Source: Pseudomonas sp. URMO17WK12:I11 (lineage in GTDB: Bacteria; Pseudomonadota; Gammaproteobacteria; Pseudomonadales; Pseudomonadaceae). Taken from it: DNA of 64,000 nt. Both the position numbers and the translations under genes were made by a program. Shown one piece after another: positions 1-7,930 of this stretch. Below the pieces are notes generated by a model. The model was given only the letters and a program-made list of their open reading frames with translations. It was not told where the DNA came from and did no database searches. Location: contig NZ_VEDF01000016.1 of assembly GCF_007677725.1 (NCBI RefSeq), forward strand, positions 42,235-106,234. Direction: 5' to 3'. The stretch's first letter is position 1, and each line of letters begins with the position of its first letter.

Positions 1-397
1 TGAAATCGCCGTCGCGGGTGCGGTTGTACGCCCGGTGCAGACGACGGTTCAGGGCCAACACCAAAGCCGCGGCATGCTCGGCCACTGCGTGTGGCGAGTA
101 CGCCGGGACGCGCACCACTGCCAAGCCCAGGCGCTGCGCGGCGGCCAGGTCGACGTGGTTGTAACCGGCCGAACGCAGCGCGATCAGGCGCGTGCCGCCA
201 GCGGCCAGGCGCTCGAGCACCTGGGCATTAAGGTCATCGTTGATGAACGGGCAGACCACCTCGAAGCCCTCGGCGAGGGCGACGGTATCGAGGGTCAGGC
301 GCGCGGGCTGAAAGTGCAGCGCCAGCGCGCAGTCGCCGGCGGCCTGGGTGAAACTCTCCTGGTCGTAGTGCTGGCTGCTGAACAATAGAACGCGCAT
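1..397 (-). CDS. ldhA: Fermentative D-lactate dehydrogenase, 5' part only
   Basis: NAD-dependent reduction of pyruvate to D-lactate (2-hydroxyacid dehydrogenase family). Only the first 132 codons are present; the gene runs off the left edge. The translation starts MRVLLFSSQHYD at the ATG complementary to 395-397, and contains the family-typical ALRSAGYNHVDL and AVAEHAAALVLALNRR stretches just before the NAD-binding fold. It lies 35 bp downstream of gacS on the same strand, with a GAGG Shine-Dalgarno in the gap, so it may be cotranscribed with gacS. The identification rests on the catalytic-domain N-terminus and on the gacS neighbour; the active-site residues are outside the window. Confidence 0.85.
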   Translation of the reverse strand, partial: MRVLLFSSQHYDQESFTQAAGDCALALHFQPARLTLDTVALAEGFEVVCPFINDDLNAQVLERLAAGGTRLIALRSAGYNHVDLAAAQRLGLAVVRVPAYSPHAVAEHAAALVLALNRRLHRAYNRTRDGDF

Positions 398-432
398 GGC
401 TTCAATCCTCAGTTGATCGGGCGCTGCCTGGC

Positions 433-3192
433 TCAAGCGTTGAGCCGCGCTTGAGCGGCCAGGCGGTTGATCGCCGCATCGAGTTCATCGAGCGCCTGCT
501 GCGCCTGCGGGTTGTCTTGCTTGAGCAACGTCTCGCTGCGCTGGCAGGCTGCACGTAGCTGCGGCACCCCGCAATAGCGCGAGGCGCCGTTGAGCCTGTG
601 GACCTGGGCAATCAAGCTCGCCTGGTCGTTGGCCTTGCGCGCGGCGGTGATGGCCTGGCGGTCGCTCTCCAGCGAGGCCAGCAACATCGCCAGCATGTCG
701 GCGGCCAGGTCAGGCTTGCCAGCGGCCAGGCGCAGCCCCTCGGCGGGGTCGAGCACCGGCAGCTCGTGGCTTACCGGCGGTTGCTCGCCCGCAGGCTCGA
801 GCGGCGCCGCGCCAAGACTCAGCCCGGTCCATTTGAGCACCACCTGGGCCAGCTGGCGTTCGCTGATCGGCTTGGTCAGGTAGTCGTCCATGCCACTGTG
901 CAGCAATGCGCGCTTCTCGTTGGCCATGGCATGCGCCGTCAGGGCCACGATCGGCAGCGGATGGCGGCTTTGGGATTTTTCCCACTGGCGGATCTGCTCG
1001 GTGCAGGCGCGCCCGTCCATGCCAGGCATCTGCACATCCATCAACACCAGGTCGAAGGGTTCGCTCTGCACCGCCTGCACGGCCGCGTAGCCGTTGTCGA
1101 CCGCCAGTACTTCTGCGCCCAGGTCTTCGAGCAGCGTTTGCACCAACAGCAGATTGGCCGGGTTGTCGTCCACGCAAAGGATCCGCGCCCGGCGCTGCGC
1201 TGAGCTGGCCAGCGCCGGCCCTGGCAGCGCCCGGCGTGGTTGCACCAACTCCAGCAACAAGCGGCGCAGCTTGCGCGTGCAGGTCGGCTTGGACAGCAAC
1301 TGCCCGTGGCCGTTGGGCAGGTACGGGTGATACAACGCCTGCTCGGTGGTCGGGCAAAGCACCACGCATTGGCAATGCAGGCGCTCCAACTCCTGGTTGT
1401 ATTGGCCCAGCTGTTCTGGAGAGAGCACGCCGAGGTTGGCGCCCAGCACCGCCAGCTCGAACGGCATACCCGCCTGCGCGCCGGCCTGAACGCCCTGCAG
1501 CAACTGATCGAAAGAGGCGAACGAGCTGACGCTCAAGCCGCAGTCTTCGAGTTGATGTTGCAGGGCCTGACAGGCCAGCTCATGACCGTCGACAATCGCC
1601 GCCCGGCGACCTTGCAGGGGTTGCAGCGGCTGCTCCTCGGCGTCGTCATGGGCCTTGGGCAGGCTCAGGCTGATCCAGAACTGCGAACCTTCTCCCGGTG
1701 TGCTGTCGACCCCGATTTCGCCGCCCATCTGCTCGATCAAGCGCTTGGAAATCACCAGCCCCAGGCCGGTGCCGCCTGGCTGGCGGGCCAGCGAGTTGTC
1801 GGCCTGGCTGAAGGCCTGGAACAAGGTGCGCACGTCCTGGGGCGACAGGCCAATGCCGGTGTCTTGCACGCTGATACGCAGTTGCGCGCTGTCCTGCTGT
1901 TCGTCATCGAGCATCGCCCGTACGACGATGGTGCCTTCGCGGGTGAACTTGATGGCATTGCTCACCAGGTTGGTGAGGATCTGCTTGAGACGCAACGGGT
2001 CGCCGATCAGCGACGAGGGGGCGTCGCGGTAGACCAGGCTCAGCAGTTCGAGCTGCTTGGCGTGCGCGGCCGGGGCGAGGATGGTCAGGGTGTCCTGGAT
2101 GAGGTCGCGCAAATTGAATGGAATGCTGTCGAGCACCAGCTTGCCGGCCTCGATCTTGGAGAAGTCGAGAATCTCGTTGATGATGCCCAGCAGGTTGTCG
2201 GCGGATTTCTCGATGGTGCTCAGGTAGTCCAGTTGACGCGGCGTCATCTCGCTTTTCTGCAGCAAATGGGTGAAACCCAGAATGCCATTGAGCGGGGTAC
2301 GGATCTCGTGGCTCATGTTGGCCAGGAACTCCGACTTGATCCGGCTGGCCTCCAGGGCCTCCTTGCGCGCCATGTCCAGTTCGATGTTCTGGATCTCGAT
2401 GGTTTCCAGGTTCTGGCGCACGTCTTCGGTGGCCTGGTCGATGCTGTGCTGCAGTTCCTCGTGGGCGCCTTGCAGGGTTTCGGCCATGCGGTTGATGCCA
2501 TGGGCCAGCTCGTCGAGTTCGTGGCTGCCCATCGCCGGCAGGCGTTCTTCGAGGTGACCGTCCTTGAGCTGATTGACCGCATGCTTGATGCGCGCGATCG
2601 GGTCGTTGATCGCACGGCTCATGCGCATCGCCAGCAGGCCGCTGAGGGCCAGGCAGGCGAAGATCAGCAGCACGCTGGTGAACAGGTTGCGATAGCCGCG
2701 CAGCAGCGTGCCGTCGTGGGACAGCTCGATCTCGACCCAGCCGAGCAGGCGTTCGGCTTCGGCCGGTACCGCATCGGTGGCCAGGTCGCGGTGGTGGCCG
2801 AAGACCGGCATCAGGTAGCGCGTGGCGTCGTTGCCAGTACGTTGCAGCAATTGCGTGCCGGTGCCGCCGCTGGGCGGCTGGTTGATCATGCTGGGGCCGG
2901 CATGCGCCAGGCGGGTGCGGTCGGGCGCCAGGAAGGCCACTGCGCGCACGTCGGTCTGCTCGAGGGTCTGGGCGGCGATGCGCTCGAGCTGCACCGCGGT
3001 GCGGCGGGCCAGGGCCGGGGCGGCCAGGGGCGCCAGTTGCTCGGCGAGCATCTTGCCGCGCTGCAACAACTGCGTGCGTAGCTGGTCTTGCTGCAGCCAG
3101 GTGAAATAGCTGCCCAGTACCACGGCCATCAGGCTGGCCGGCAACAGTGCCAGCAGCAGCACCCGGCTTCTGATTCCCAAACGATCGAGCAC
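433..3192 (-). CDS. gacS: Hybrid sensor kinase GacS (BarA family)
   Basis: Inner-membrane sensor that phosphorylates GacA and so controls the Gac/Rsm post-transcriptional cascade. The protein is 919 aa from a GTG start (complement 3190-3192) preceded 5 nt upstream by a perfect GGAGG; longer in-frame starts lack such a site, and 919 aa is the usual GacS length. Domains: TM segment at residues 8-28, periplasmic loop, second TM near 170-190, HAMP, HisKA with MSHEIRTPLNG (His295), HATPase with the GTGLGL box, receiver with LMDVQMPGMDG (Asp719) and a C-terminal HPt with HRLNGA (His865). The tripartite H-D-H layout is that of GacS/BarA. It is divergent from the response regulator at 3381. Confidence 0.93.
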   Translation of the reverse strand: MLDRLGIRSRVLLLALLPASLMAVVLGSYFTWLQQDQLRTQLLQRGKMLAEQLAPLAAPALARRTAVQLERIAAQTLEQTDVRAVAFLAPDRTRLAHAGPSMINQPPSGGTGTQLLQRTGNDATRYLMPVFGHHRDLATDAVPAEAERLLGWVEIELSHDGTLLRGYRNLFTSVLLIFACLALSGLLAMRMSRAINDPIARIKHAVNQLKDGHLEERLPAMGSHELDELAHGINRMAETLQGAHEELQHSIDQATEDVRQNLETIEIQNIELDMARKEALEASRIKSEFLANMSHEIRTPLNGILGFTHLLQKSEMTPRQLDYLSTIEKSADNLLGIINEILDFSKIEAGKLVLDSIPFNLRDLIQDTLTILAPAAHAKQLELLSLVYRDAPSSLIGDPLRLKQILTNLVSNAIKFTREGTIVVRAMLDDEQQDSAQLRISVQDTGIGLSPQDVRTLFQAFSQADNSLARQPGGTGLGLVISKRLIEQMGGEIGVDSTPGEGSQFWISLSLPKAHDDAEEQPLQPLQGRRAAIVDGHELACQALQHQLEDCGLSVSSFASFDQLLQGVQAGAQAGMPFELAVLGANLGVLSPEQLGQYNQELERLHCQCVVLCPTTEQALYHPYLPNGHGQLLSKPTCTRKLRRLLLELVQPRRALPGPALASSAQRRARILCVDDNPANLLLVQTLLEDLGAEVLAVDNGYAAVQAVQSEPFDLVLMDVQMPGMDGRACTEQIRQWEKSQSRHPLPIVALTAHAMANEKRALLHSGMDDYLTKPISERQLAQVVLKWTGLSLGAAPLEPAGEQPPVSHELPVLDPAEGLRLAAGKPDLAADMLAMLLASLESDRQAITAARKANDQASLIAQVHRLNGASRYCGVPQLRAACQRSETLLKQDNPQAQQALDELDAAINRLAAQARLNA

Positions 3193-3380
3193 ACTCGCCT
3201 CCTGTGATGTGCCTGGCCACCGTCGAGGTTGCGACGGACCACTGGGGAAGGTACTCCGCTGGCTGCGCCATTGCACCTTTTCTGAATGTGCGGCGTACGC
3301 GCAGCGCTGGTCGCCGGGTAGTTGCCTGGATGGCGGGCATGCTCAATAATTGCGCGACTGAGAATGAGTGGCAGTTGCCA

Positions 3381-4097
3381 ATGAATCCTGTAACTAATTA
3401 TGCCTCGAGGGTCCTGGCCATCGAGGACGACCCGGTGCTCGGTGCCTACCTGCACGAAGAGCTGCAGCGCGGCGGTTTTCAGGTCACCTGGTGTCGTAAC
3501 GGCCAGGAGGGTTTGGAAACCGCGGGGCGGCAAGCCTTCGATGTGGTGCTGATGGACATCCTGCTGCCCGGGCTCAACGGCCTGGATGCCTTGGCCCGGC
3601 TGCGCCAGCACAGTGCCACGCCAGTGATCCTGATGTCGGCCCTGGGCGCCGAGGCCGATCGCATCAGTGGCTTCCAGCGTGGCGCCGACGACTACCTGCC
3701 CAAGCCGTTCAGCATGGCCGAGCTGCAAGTGCGCATCGAAGCGATTCTGCGCCGCGTCGCCCTGGAGCGTCGCTACCAGGCGCCAATCGAGGCCAGCGCC
3801 GGTGAGCTCAAGTTCGATGAAGGCCTGTGCGACGTCGCCTGGCGTGGCCAGCTGGCCGGGCTGACCCCAAGCGAGTTTCGCTTGCTGGATGTGCTCTACC
3901 GCCATGTCGATGAGGTGCTGAGCAAGCCGTTTCTCTATCAGCAGGTCTTGCAACGCGGCTATTCACGGCATGATCGCAGCCTCGACATGCATGTCAGTCA
4001 GATCCGTCGCAAACTCAAGGGCATCGGCTACCACGACCGGAGTATCCGCACCGTGTGGGGCAAGGGCTACGTGCTCAGCGCCAGCGAAGCGCAATAG
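3381..4097 (+). CDS. OmpR-family response regulator
   Basis: DNA-binding response regulator of 238 aa. The receiver spans residues 10-120, with acidic pocket EDD (15-17), phosphoacceptor Asp59 in VLMDILLPG and Lys in LPKPF; a winged-helix output follows at about 140-230, with LTPSEFRLLDVLY and VSQIRRKL. The ATG at 3381 is preferred because homologous receivers begin just before the RVLAIEDD strand; the open frame extends further upstream but without a convincing start. It is followed after 2 bp by a histidine kinase, so the two form a cognate pair. The signal and targets cannot be read from the sequence. The 188 bp shared with gacS holds divergent promoters. Confidence 0.88.
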   Translation: MNPVTNYASRVLAIEDDPVLGAYLHEELQRGGFQVTWCRNGQEGLETAGRQAFDVVLMDILLPGLNGLDALARLRQHSATPVILMSALGAEADRISGFQRGADDYLPKPFSMAELQVRIEAILRRVALERRYQAPIEASAGELKFDEGLCDVAWRGQLAGLTPSEFRLLDVLYRHVDEVLSKPFLYQQVLQRGYSRHDRSLDMHVSQIRRKLKGIGYHDRSIRTVWGKGYVLSASEAQ

Positions 4098-4099
4098 CC

Positions 4100-5482
4100 A
4101 TGCTCGATCGCCATTCGTTGTTCTGGAAGCTGGCCATCCTGTTGATCGGCTTCTGCCTGCTGATGATCGGCCTGAGTTACACCTGGGGCCGGCACATGGA
4201 AACCCAGAACGCCTTTCTCGCCGAGCCGGCCCGCCAGGTGCTGCGCGGCTACGCGGCCGAGGCCGAGCGCGCCTGGCGCACCGGCGCCCGCGCAGGGCTT
4301 GATCGCTGGGTGGCCGAGATGCACCAGCGTGAGCGCGGCTGGATCGGCGTGCTCGACCCGCACCTGCAGCCGCTCGACAGTGCCGTGCTTGGGCCTGAGC
4401 TGATGCAGCGCCTGACCCGCCTGCGCGGCGTCGACTGGCCCATGAGCCGGCGCAGTGTCGATCAGCCGTGGTTGGGCATACCGTTCCCGCAAGCACCACA
4501 GCAAGGCATGCTGGTGATCGAGTTGCCGCAACGCTTCAACCCCGGCCAATACCGGATGTTTTGGCGCATCGTCACCAACGGCATCATGCCCGGGTTGTTT
4601 ACCTTGCTGCTGTGCGTGGGCTTGTACCGCATGCTCATCGTCCCGCTCAACCAGCTGCGCGAGCAGGCCAAGGCCTGGCGCGCCGATCAGCTCTCGGCGC
4701 GGCTGGATGCCCGCACCACGGCCCGCCAAGACGAACTGGGCGAGCTGGCCCGGGCCTTCGATCACATGGCCGAGCGCCTGCAGGGCACGGTGCTGCTGCA
4801 ACAGCAGCTGCTGCGCGATCTGTCCCACGAACTGCGCACGCCGCTCAGCCGCCTGCGTGTCGCCTGCGAGGGTGAAACCGACCTGACGCGCCTGCGTGAA
4901 CGCTTGAGCCGCGAGGTTGACGGCATGCAGCAGTTGGTCGAGAACACCCTGCAACTGGCCTGGCATGATGCCGAGCGCGCTCCGCTGCAACTTGAGCCGA
5001 TCCAGGTCCAGGCGCTGTGGGACTTGCTGGCCGAAGACGCCTGCTATGAGAGCGGCTGGTCGCCGCAGCGGCTGCGCTGCGAAGTGCCTGGTGATTGCTG
5101 GGTGCAAGGCAATCTCAACCACCTGGCCCAGGCCCTGGAAAACTTGCTGCGCAATGCCATCCGTCACTCTCCGGCCAATGGCCTGGTACGTCTGGGCGCA
5201 GAACGCGAGGGGCAGCGCTGGCGGCTGTGGCTGCAAGACCAGGGCGGCGGCGTGCCTGAGCCTGACCTGCAACGAATCTTCGCCCCGTTCACCCGCCTGG
5301 ACGGCTCGCGCCCAGGCGACGGCGGCTTCGGCTTGGGCCTGAGCATTGCCCGCAGTGCCGTCGAGCGCCAGGACGGCGCACTCTGGGCAGAAAACGCAGA
5401 ACACGGCCTGCGCGTCACCTTGCGCCTGGCCTGCGCGCAACCTGTGCAGGTTGCGCACGCGCTTGAAGCTTGCCGCTTATAG
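4100..5482 (+). CDS. Two-component sensor histidine kinase
   Basis: Membrane histidine kinase of 460 aa, partner of the regulator that ends 2 bp upstream. TM1 is at residues 8-28 (FWKLAILLIGFCLLMIGLSY), then a periplasmic sensor of about 130 residues, TM2 near 160-185 (NGIMPGLFTLLLCVGLYRM), HAMP, a HisKA domain with DLSHELRTPLSRL (His243), and a HATPase with N box NLLRNAIRHS and G boxes DQGGGVPE and GGFGLGLSIARS. The start is the ATG directly after the regulator stop. All motifs of an active kinase are present. The ligand is unknown. Confidence 0.88.
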   Translation: MLDRHSLFWKLAILLIGFCLLMIGLSYTWGRHMETQNAFLAEPARQVLRGYAAEAERAWRTGARAGLDRWVAEMHQRERGWIGVLDPHLQPLDSAVLGPELMQRLTRLRGVDWPMSRRSVDQPWLGIPFPQAPQQGMLVIELPQRFNPGQYRMFWRIVTNGIMPGLFTLLLCVGLYRMLIVPLNQLREQAKAWRADQLSARLDARTTARQDELGELARAFDHMAERLQGTVLLQQQLLRDLSHELRTPLSRLRVACEGETDLTRLRERLSREVDGMQQLVENTLQLAWHDAERAPLQLEPIQVQALWDLLAEDACYESGWSPQRLRCEVPGDCWVQGNLNHLAQALENLLRNAIRHSPANGLVRLGAEREGQRWRLWLQDQGGGVPEPDLQRIFAPFTRLDGSRPGDGGFGLGLSIARSAVERQDGALWAENAEHGLRVTLRLACAQPVQVAHALEACRL

Positions 5483-5576
5483 CGTGTAGCTATAGTCACC
5501 ATAGATTGCGTGATATGGCCGCAGGATGTTTGCCGGTATGATAGGCGCCCCTGCCGTCCGGATTGTGAACTACGCC

Positions 5577-6476
5577 ATGACCTTGCAGTACCCAACCATC
5601 GCCGATTGCGTCGGCAATACGCCACTGGTTCGCCTGCAGCGCCTCGCCGGCGACACCAGCAATACCCTGCTGCTCAAGCTCGAGGGCAACAATCCTGCCG
5701 GCTCCGTGAAGGACCGCCCGGCGCTGTCGATGATCACCCGCGCCGAGCTGCGCGGCCAGATCAAGCCCGGCGACACGCTGATCGAAGCCACCTCAGGCAA
5801 TACCGGTATTGCCTTGGCAATGGCCGCAGCGATCAAGGGTTACAAGATGATCCTGATCATGCCTGACAATTCCACCGCCGAGCGCAAGGCGGCGATGACG
5901 GCCTATGGCGCCGAATTGATCCTGGTGAGCAAGGAAGAAGGCATGGAGGGCGCCCGTGATCTGGCCGAAAAGCTGCAGGCCGATGGCCGTGGCCTGGTCC
6001 TGGACCAGTTCGCCAACGGCGACAACCCGATTGCGCACTACAACAGCACCGGCCCGGAGATCTGGCAGCAGACCCACGGCAGCGTGACCCATTTCGTCAG
6101 CTCCATGGGCACCACCGGCACCATCATGGGCTGCTCGCAGTACCTCAAGGAACAGAACCCCGACGTGCAGATCATCGGCTTGCAGCCCATGGAAGGCTCG
6201 GCCATCCCGGGCATCCGCCGCTGGCCAGAGGAATACTTGCCGAAGATTTTCGATGCCAGCCGGGTCGACCGCGTGGTCGACATGACCCAGCAGGAAGCCG
6301 AGGACACCACGCGGCGTCTGGCCCGCGAAGAAGGCATTTTCTGCGGCGTGTCGTCCGGCGGCGCGGTGGCAGCGATGCTGCGCCTGTCCCGCGAAGTGGA
6401 AAACGCCGTGATGGTTGCGATCATCTGCGACCGCGGCGACCGTTACCTGTCTACCGGCCTGTTCGATCCGAGCTAA
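5577..6476 (+). CDS. cysM: Cysteine synthase B, CysM
   Basis: PLP enzyme making cysteine from O-acetylserine and sulfide (CysM can also use thiosulfate). The 299-aa protein has the full fold-type II signature: NNPAGSVKDRPA with PLP lysine about residue 45, the SGNTGIALA substrate loop, the GTTGTIMGCS phosphate loop and FCGVSSGGAVAA. Length matches CysM rather than the longer CysK. The ATG at 5577 starts the conserved TLQYPTIADCVGNTPLV. The stop codon abuts rlmD (next ATG one base later), so the two are probably cotranscribed. Confidence 0.92.
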   Translation: MTLQYPTIADCVGNTPLVRLQRLAGDTSNTLLLKLEGNNPAGSVKDRPALSMITRAELRGQIKPGDTLIEATSGNTGIALAMAAAIKGYKMILIMPDNSTAERKAAMTAYGAELILVSKEEGMEGARDLAEKLQADGRGLVLDQFANGDNPIAHYNSTGPEIWQQTHGSVTHFVSSMGTTGTIMGCSQYLKEQNPDVQIIGLQPMEGSAIPGIRRWPEEYLPKIFDASRVDRVVDMTQQEAEDTTRRLAREEGIFCGVSSGGAVAAMLRLSREVENAVMVAIICDRGDRYLSTGLFDPS

Positions 6477-7835
6477 ATGTCCAAGAAAAAAAGCAATGGC
6501 GGCCTGCGCTTTCAGCCGGCTGGCGGCAATCGCACTCCCCAAGTCCCCGTGGGCAAGAAACAGCGCCTGGACATCGAGCGCCTGGCTGGCGACGGCCGTG
6601 GCATCGCGTTCGTCGAAGGGCGCACCTGGTTCGTCAGCGGCGCCCTGGCAGGCGAAAGCGTCGAAGCGCGGGTGCTCAATGCCCGTGGCAAGGTGGTCGA
6701 GGCGCGTCTGGAACGCGTCCTGCAGGCCAGCCCAGAGCGTCGCGCGGCGCCGTGTCGGCACTACGCCCGCTGCGGCGGCTGCAACCTGCAGCACCTGCCG
6801 CACGAGGCGCAGTTGCTGCTCAAGCAACGCACCTTGGCCGAGCAACTGCAACGGGTCGCAGGCATTCAACCGCAGAGCTGGGCGACGCCGCTCAGCGGGC
6901 CCGAGTTCGGCTATCGACGCCGGGCACGGGTGGCCGTTCGCTGGGACGTCAAGCGCAGGGAACTGGACGTCGGTTTTCGTGCCGAAGCCAGCCAGGACAT
7001 CGTCGCCATCGATGAATGCCCAGTGCTGGTACAGCCCTTGCAAACGATTCTGCGCCATTTGCCGACCGTGCTGCGCGCCTTGAGCAAGCCTCAGGCGATT
7101 GGCCATGTGGAACTGTTCAGCGGGACCGCCGAGGCCGTGTTGCTGCGTCATGTGGCGCCGCTGCCGGAAGACGACGTGGAGCGCCTGCGCGCGTTTTGCG
7201 CGCAGGCCAATGCGCAGTTGTGGCTGCAGGGCGAGGGCGATCCGGCACCGCTGGATCCTGAAGCGAAACTGGGCTTCGTCCTGGCACCATGGCAGCTGGA
7301 ACTGGCTTGGCGGCCGGGCGACTTCGTGCAGGTCAACGCCCAGGTCAATACCGCGATGGTCGAGCAGGCGCTGGCCTGGCTTGCCCCGCAAGCTGACGAG
7401 CGAGTGCTGGACCTGTTCTGCGGCCTGGGCAATTTCGCCCTGCCGCTGGCTCGCCAGGCGCGCGAAGTGGTCGCGGTAGAAGGGGTGCAGGCCATGGTCG
7501 AGCGGGCCGCGGCCAATGCGCGCAACAACGATGTGCATAACGCGGCCTTTTTTCAGGCCGATTTATCGCAGCCTTTGGCTGGCGCCGGATGGGCCGCCGA
7601 AGGCTTTTCTGCGGTACTCTTGGACCCACCACGCGATGGTGCCTACGAGGTGGTGCAAGGCATCGCCCGGCTCAACGCCAAGCGCCTGGTGTACGTATCG
7701 TGCAATCCGGCCACGCTGGCGCGAGACGCCCAGGTGCTGGTTGGCCAAGGGTACCGGTTAAAAAGGGCCGGGATTCTCGACATGTTTCCTCAGACGGCGC
7801 ATGTCGAAGCCATGGCGTTATTCGAAGCGGACTAG
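6477..7835 (+). CDS. rlmD: 23S rRNA m5U1939 methyltransferase RlmD
   Basis: SAM-dependent methyltransferase forming 5-methyluridine at position 1939 of 23S rRNA. The 452-aa protein has an N-terminal TRAM domain (about residues 20-80), an iron-sulfur cluster motif CRHYARCGGCNLQH (from about residue 93), the Rossmann SAM loop LDLFCGLGNFALPLA, LLDPPRDGA, and the catalytic-Cys motif VYVSCNPATLARD near residue 407. The combination of TRAM, Fe-S and TrmA-type catalytic domain defines RlmCD-type enzymes; RlmD is the expected gammaproteobacterial member. It begins immediately after cysM and sits just upstream of relA, a conserved order. Confidence 0.92.
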   Translation: MSKKKSNGGLRFQPAGGNRTPQVPVGKKQRLDIERLAGDGRGIAFVEGRTWFVSGALAGESVEARVLNARGKVVEARLERVLQASPERRAAPCRHYARCGGCNLQHLPHEAQLLLKQRTLAEQLQRVAGIQPQSWATPLSGPEFGYRRRARVAVRWDVKRRELDVGFRAEASQDIVAIDECPVLVQPLQTILRHLPTVLRALSKPQAIGHVELFSGTAEAVLLRHVAPLPEDDVERLRAFCAQANAQLWLQGEGDPAPLDPEAKLGFVLAPWQLELAWRPGDFVQVNAQVNTAMVEQALAWLAPQADERVLDLFCGLGNFALPLARQAREVVAVEGVQAMVERAAANARNNDVHNAAFFQADLSQPLAGAGWAAEGFSAVLLDPPRDGAYEVVQGIARLNAKRLVYVSCNPATLARDAQVLVGQGYRLKRAGILDMFPQTAHVEAMALFEAD

Positions 7836-7930
7836 GCGACTGGTCCCTTGGTGCGGCTTCCACGGAAGCGAAGCTGCACGGTGATAGCCAGTGCACCCGT
7901 GTGGTGCGCTGTATGGAAAGGTAAAACAAG

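Noticed and set aside
1240..3081. 613-codon plus-strand frame opposite gacS
   Set aside because: Mirror frame of gacS with no recognisable domain.
3193..3276. Longer N-terminus for gacS
   Set aside because: The extra 28 residues are not membrane- or signal-like and the GTG at 3192 has a perfect GGAGG at correct distance.
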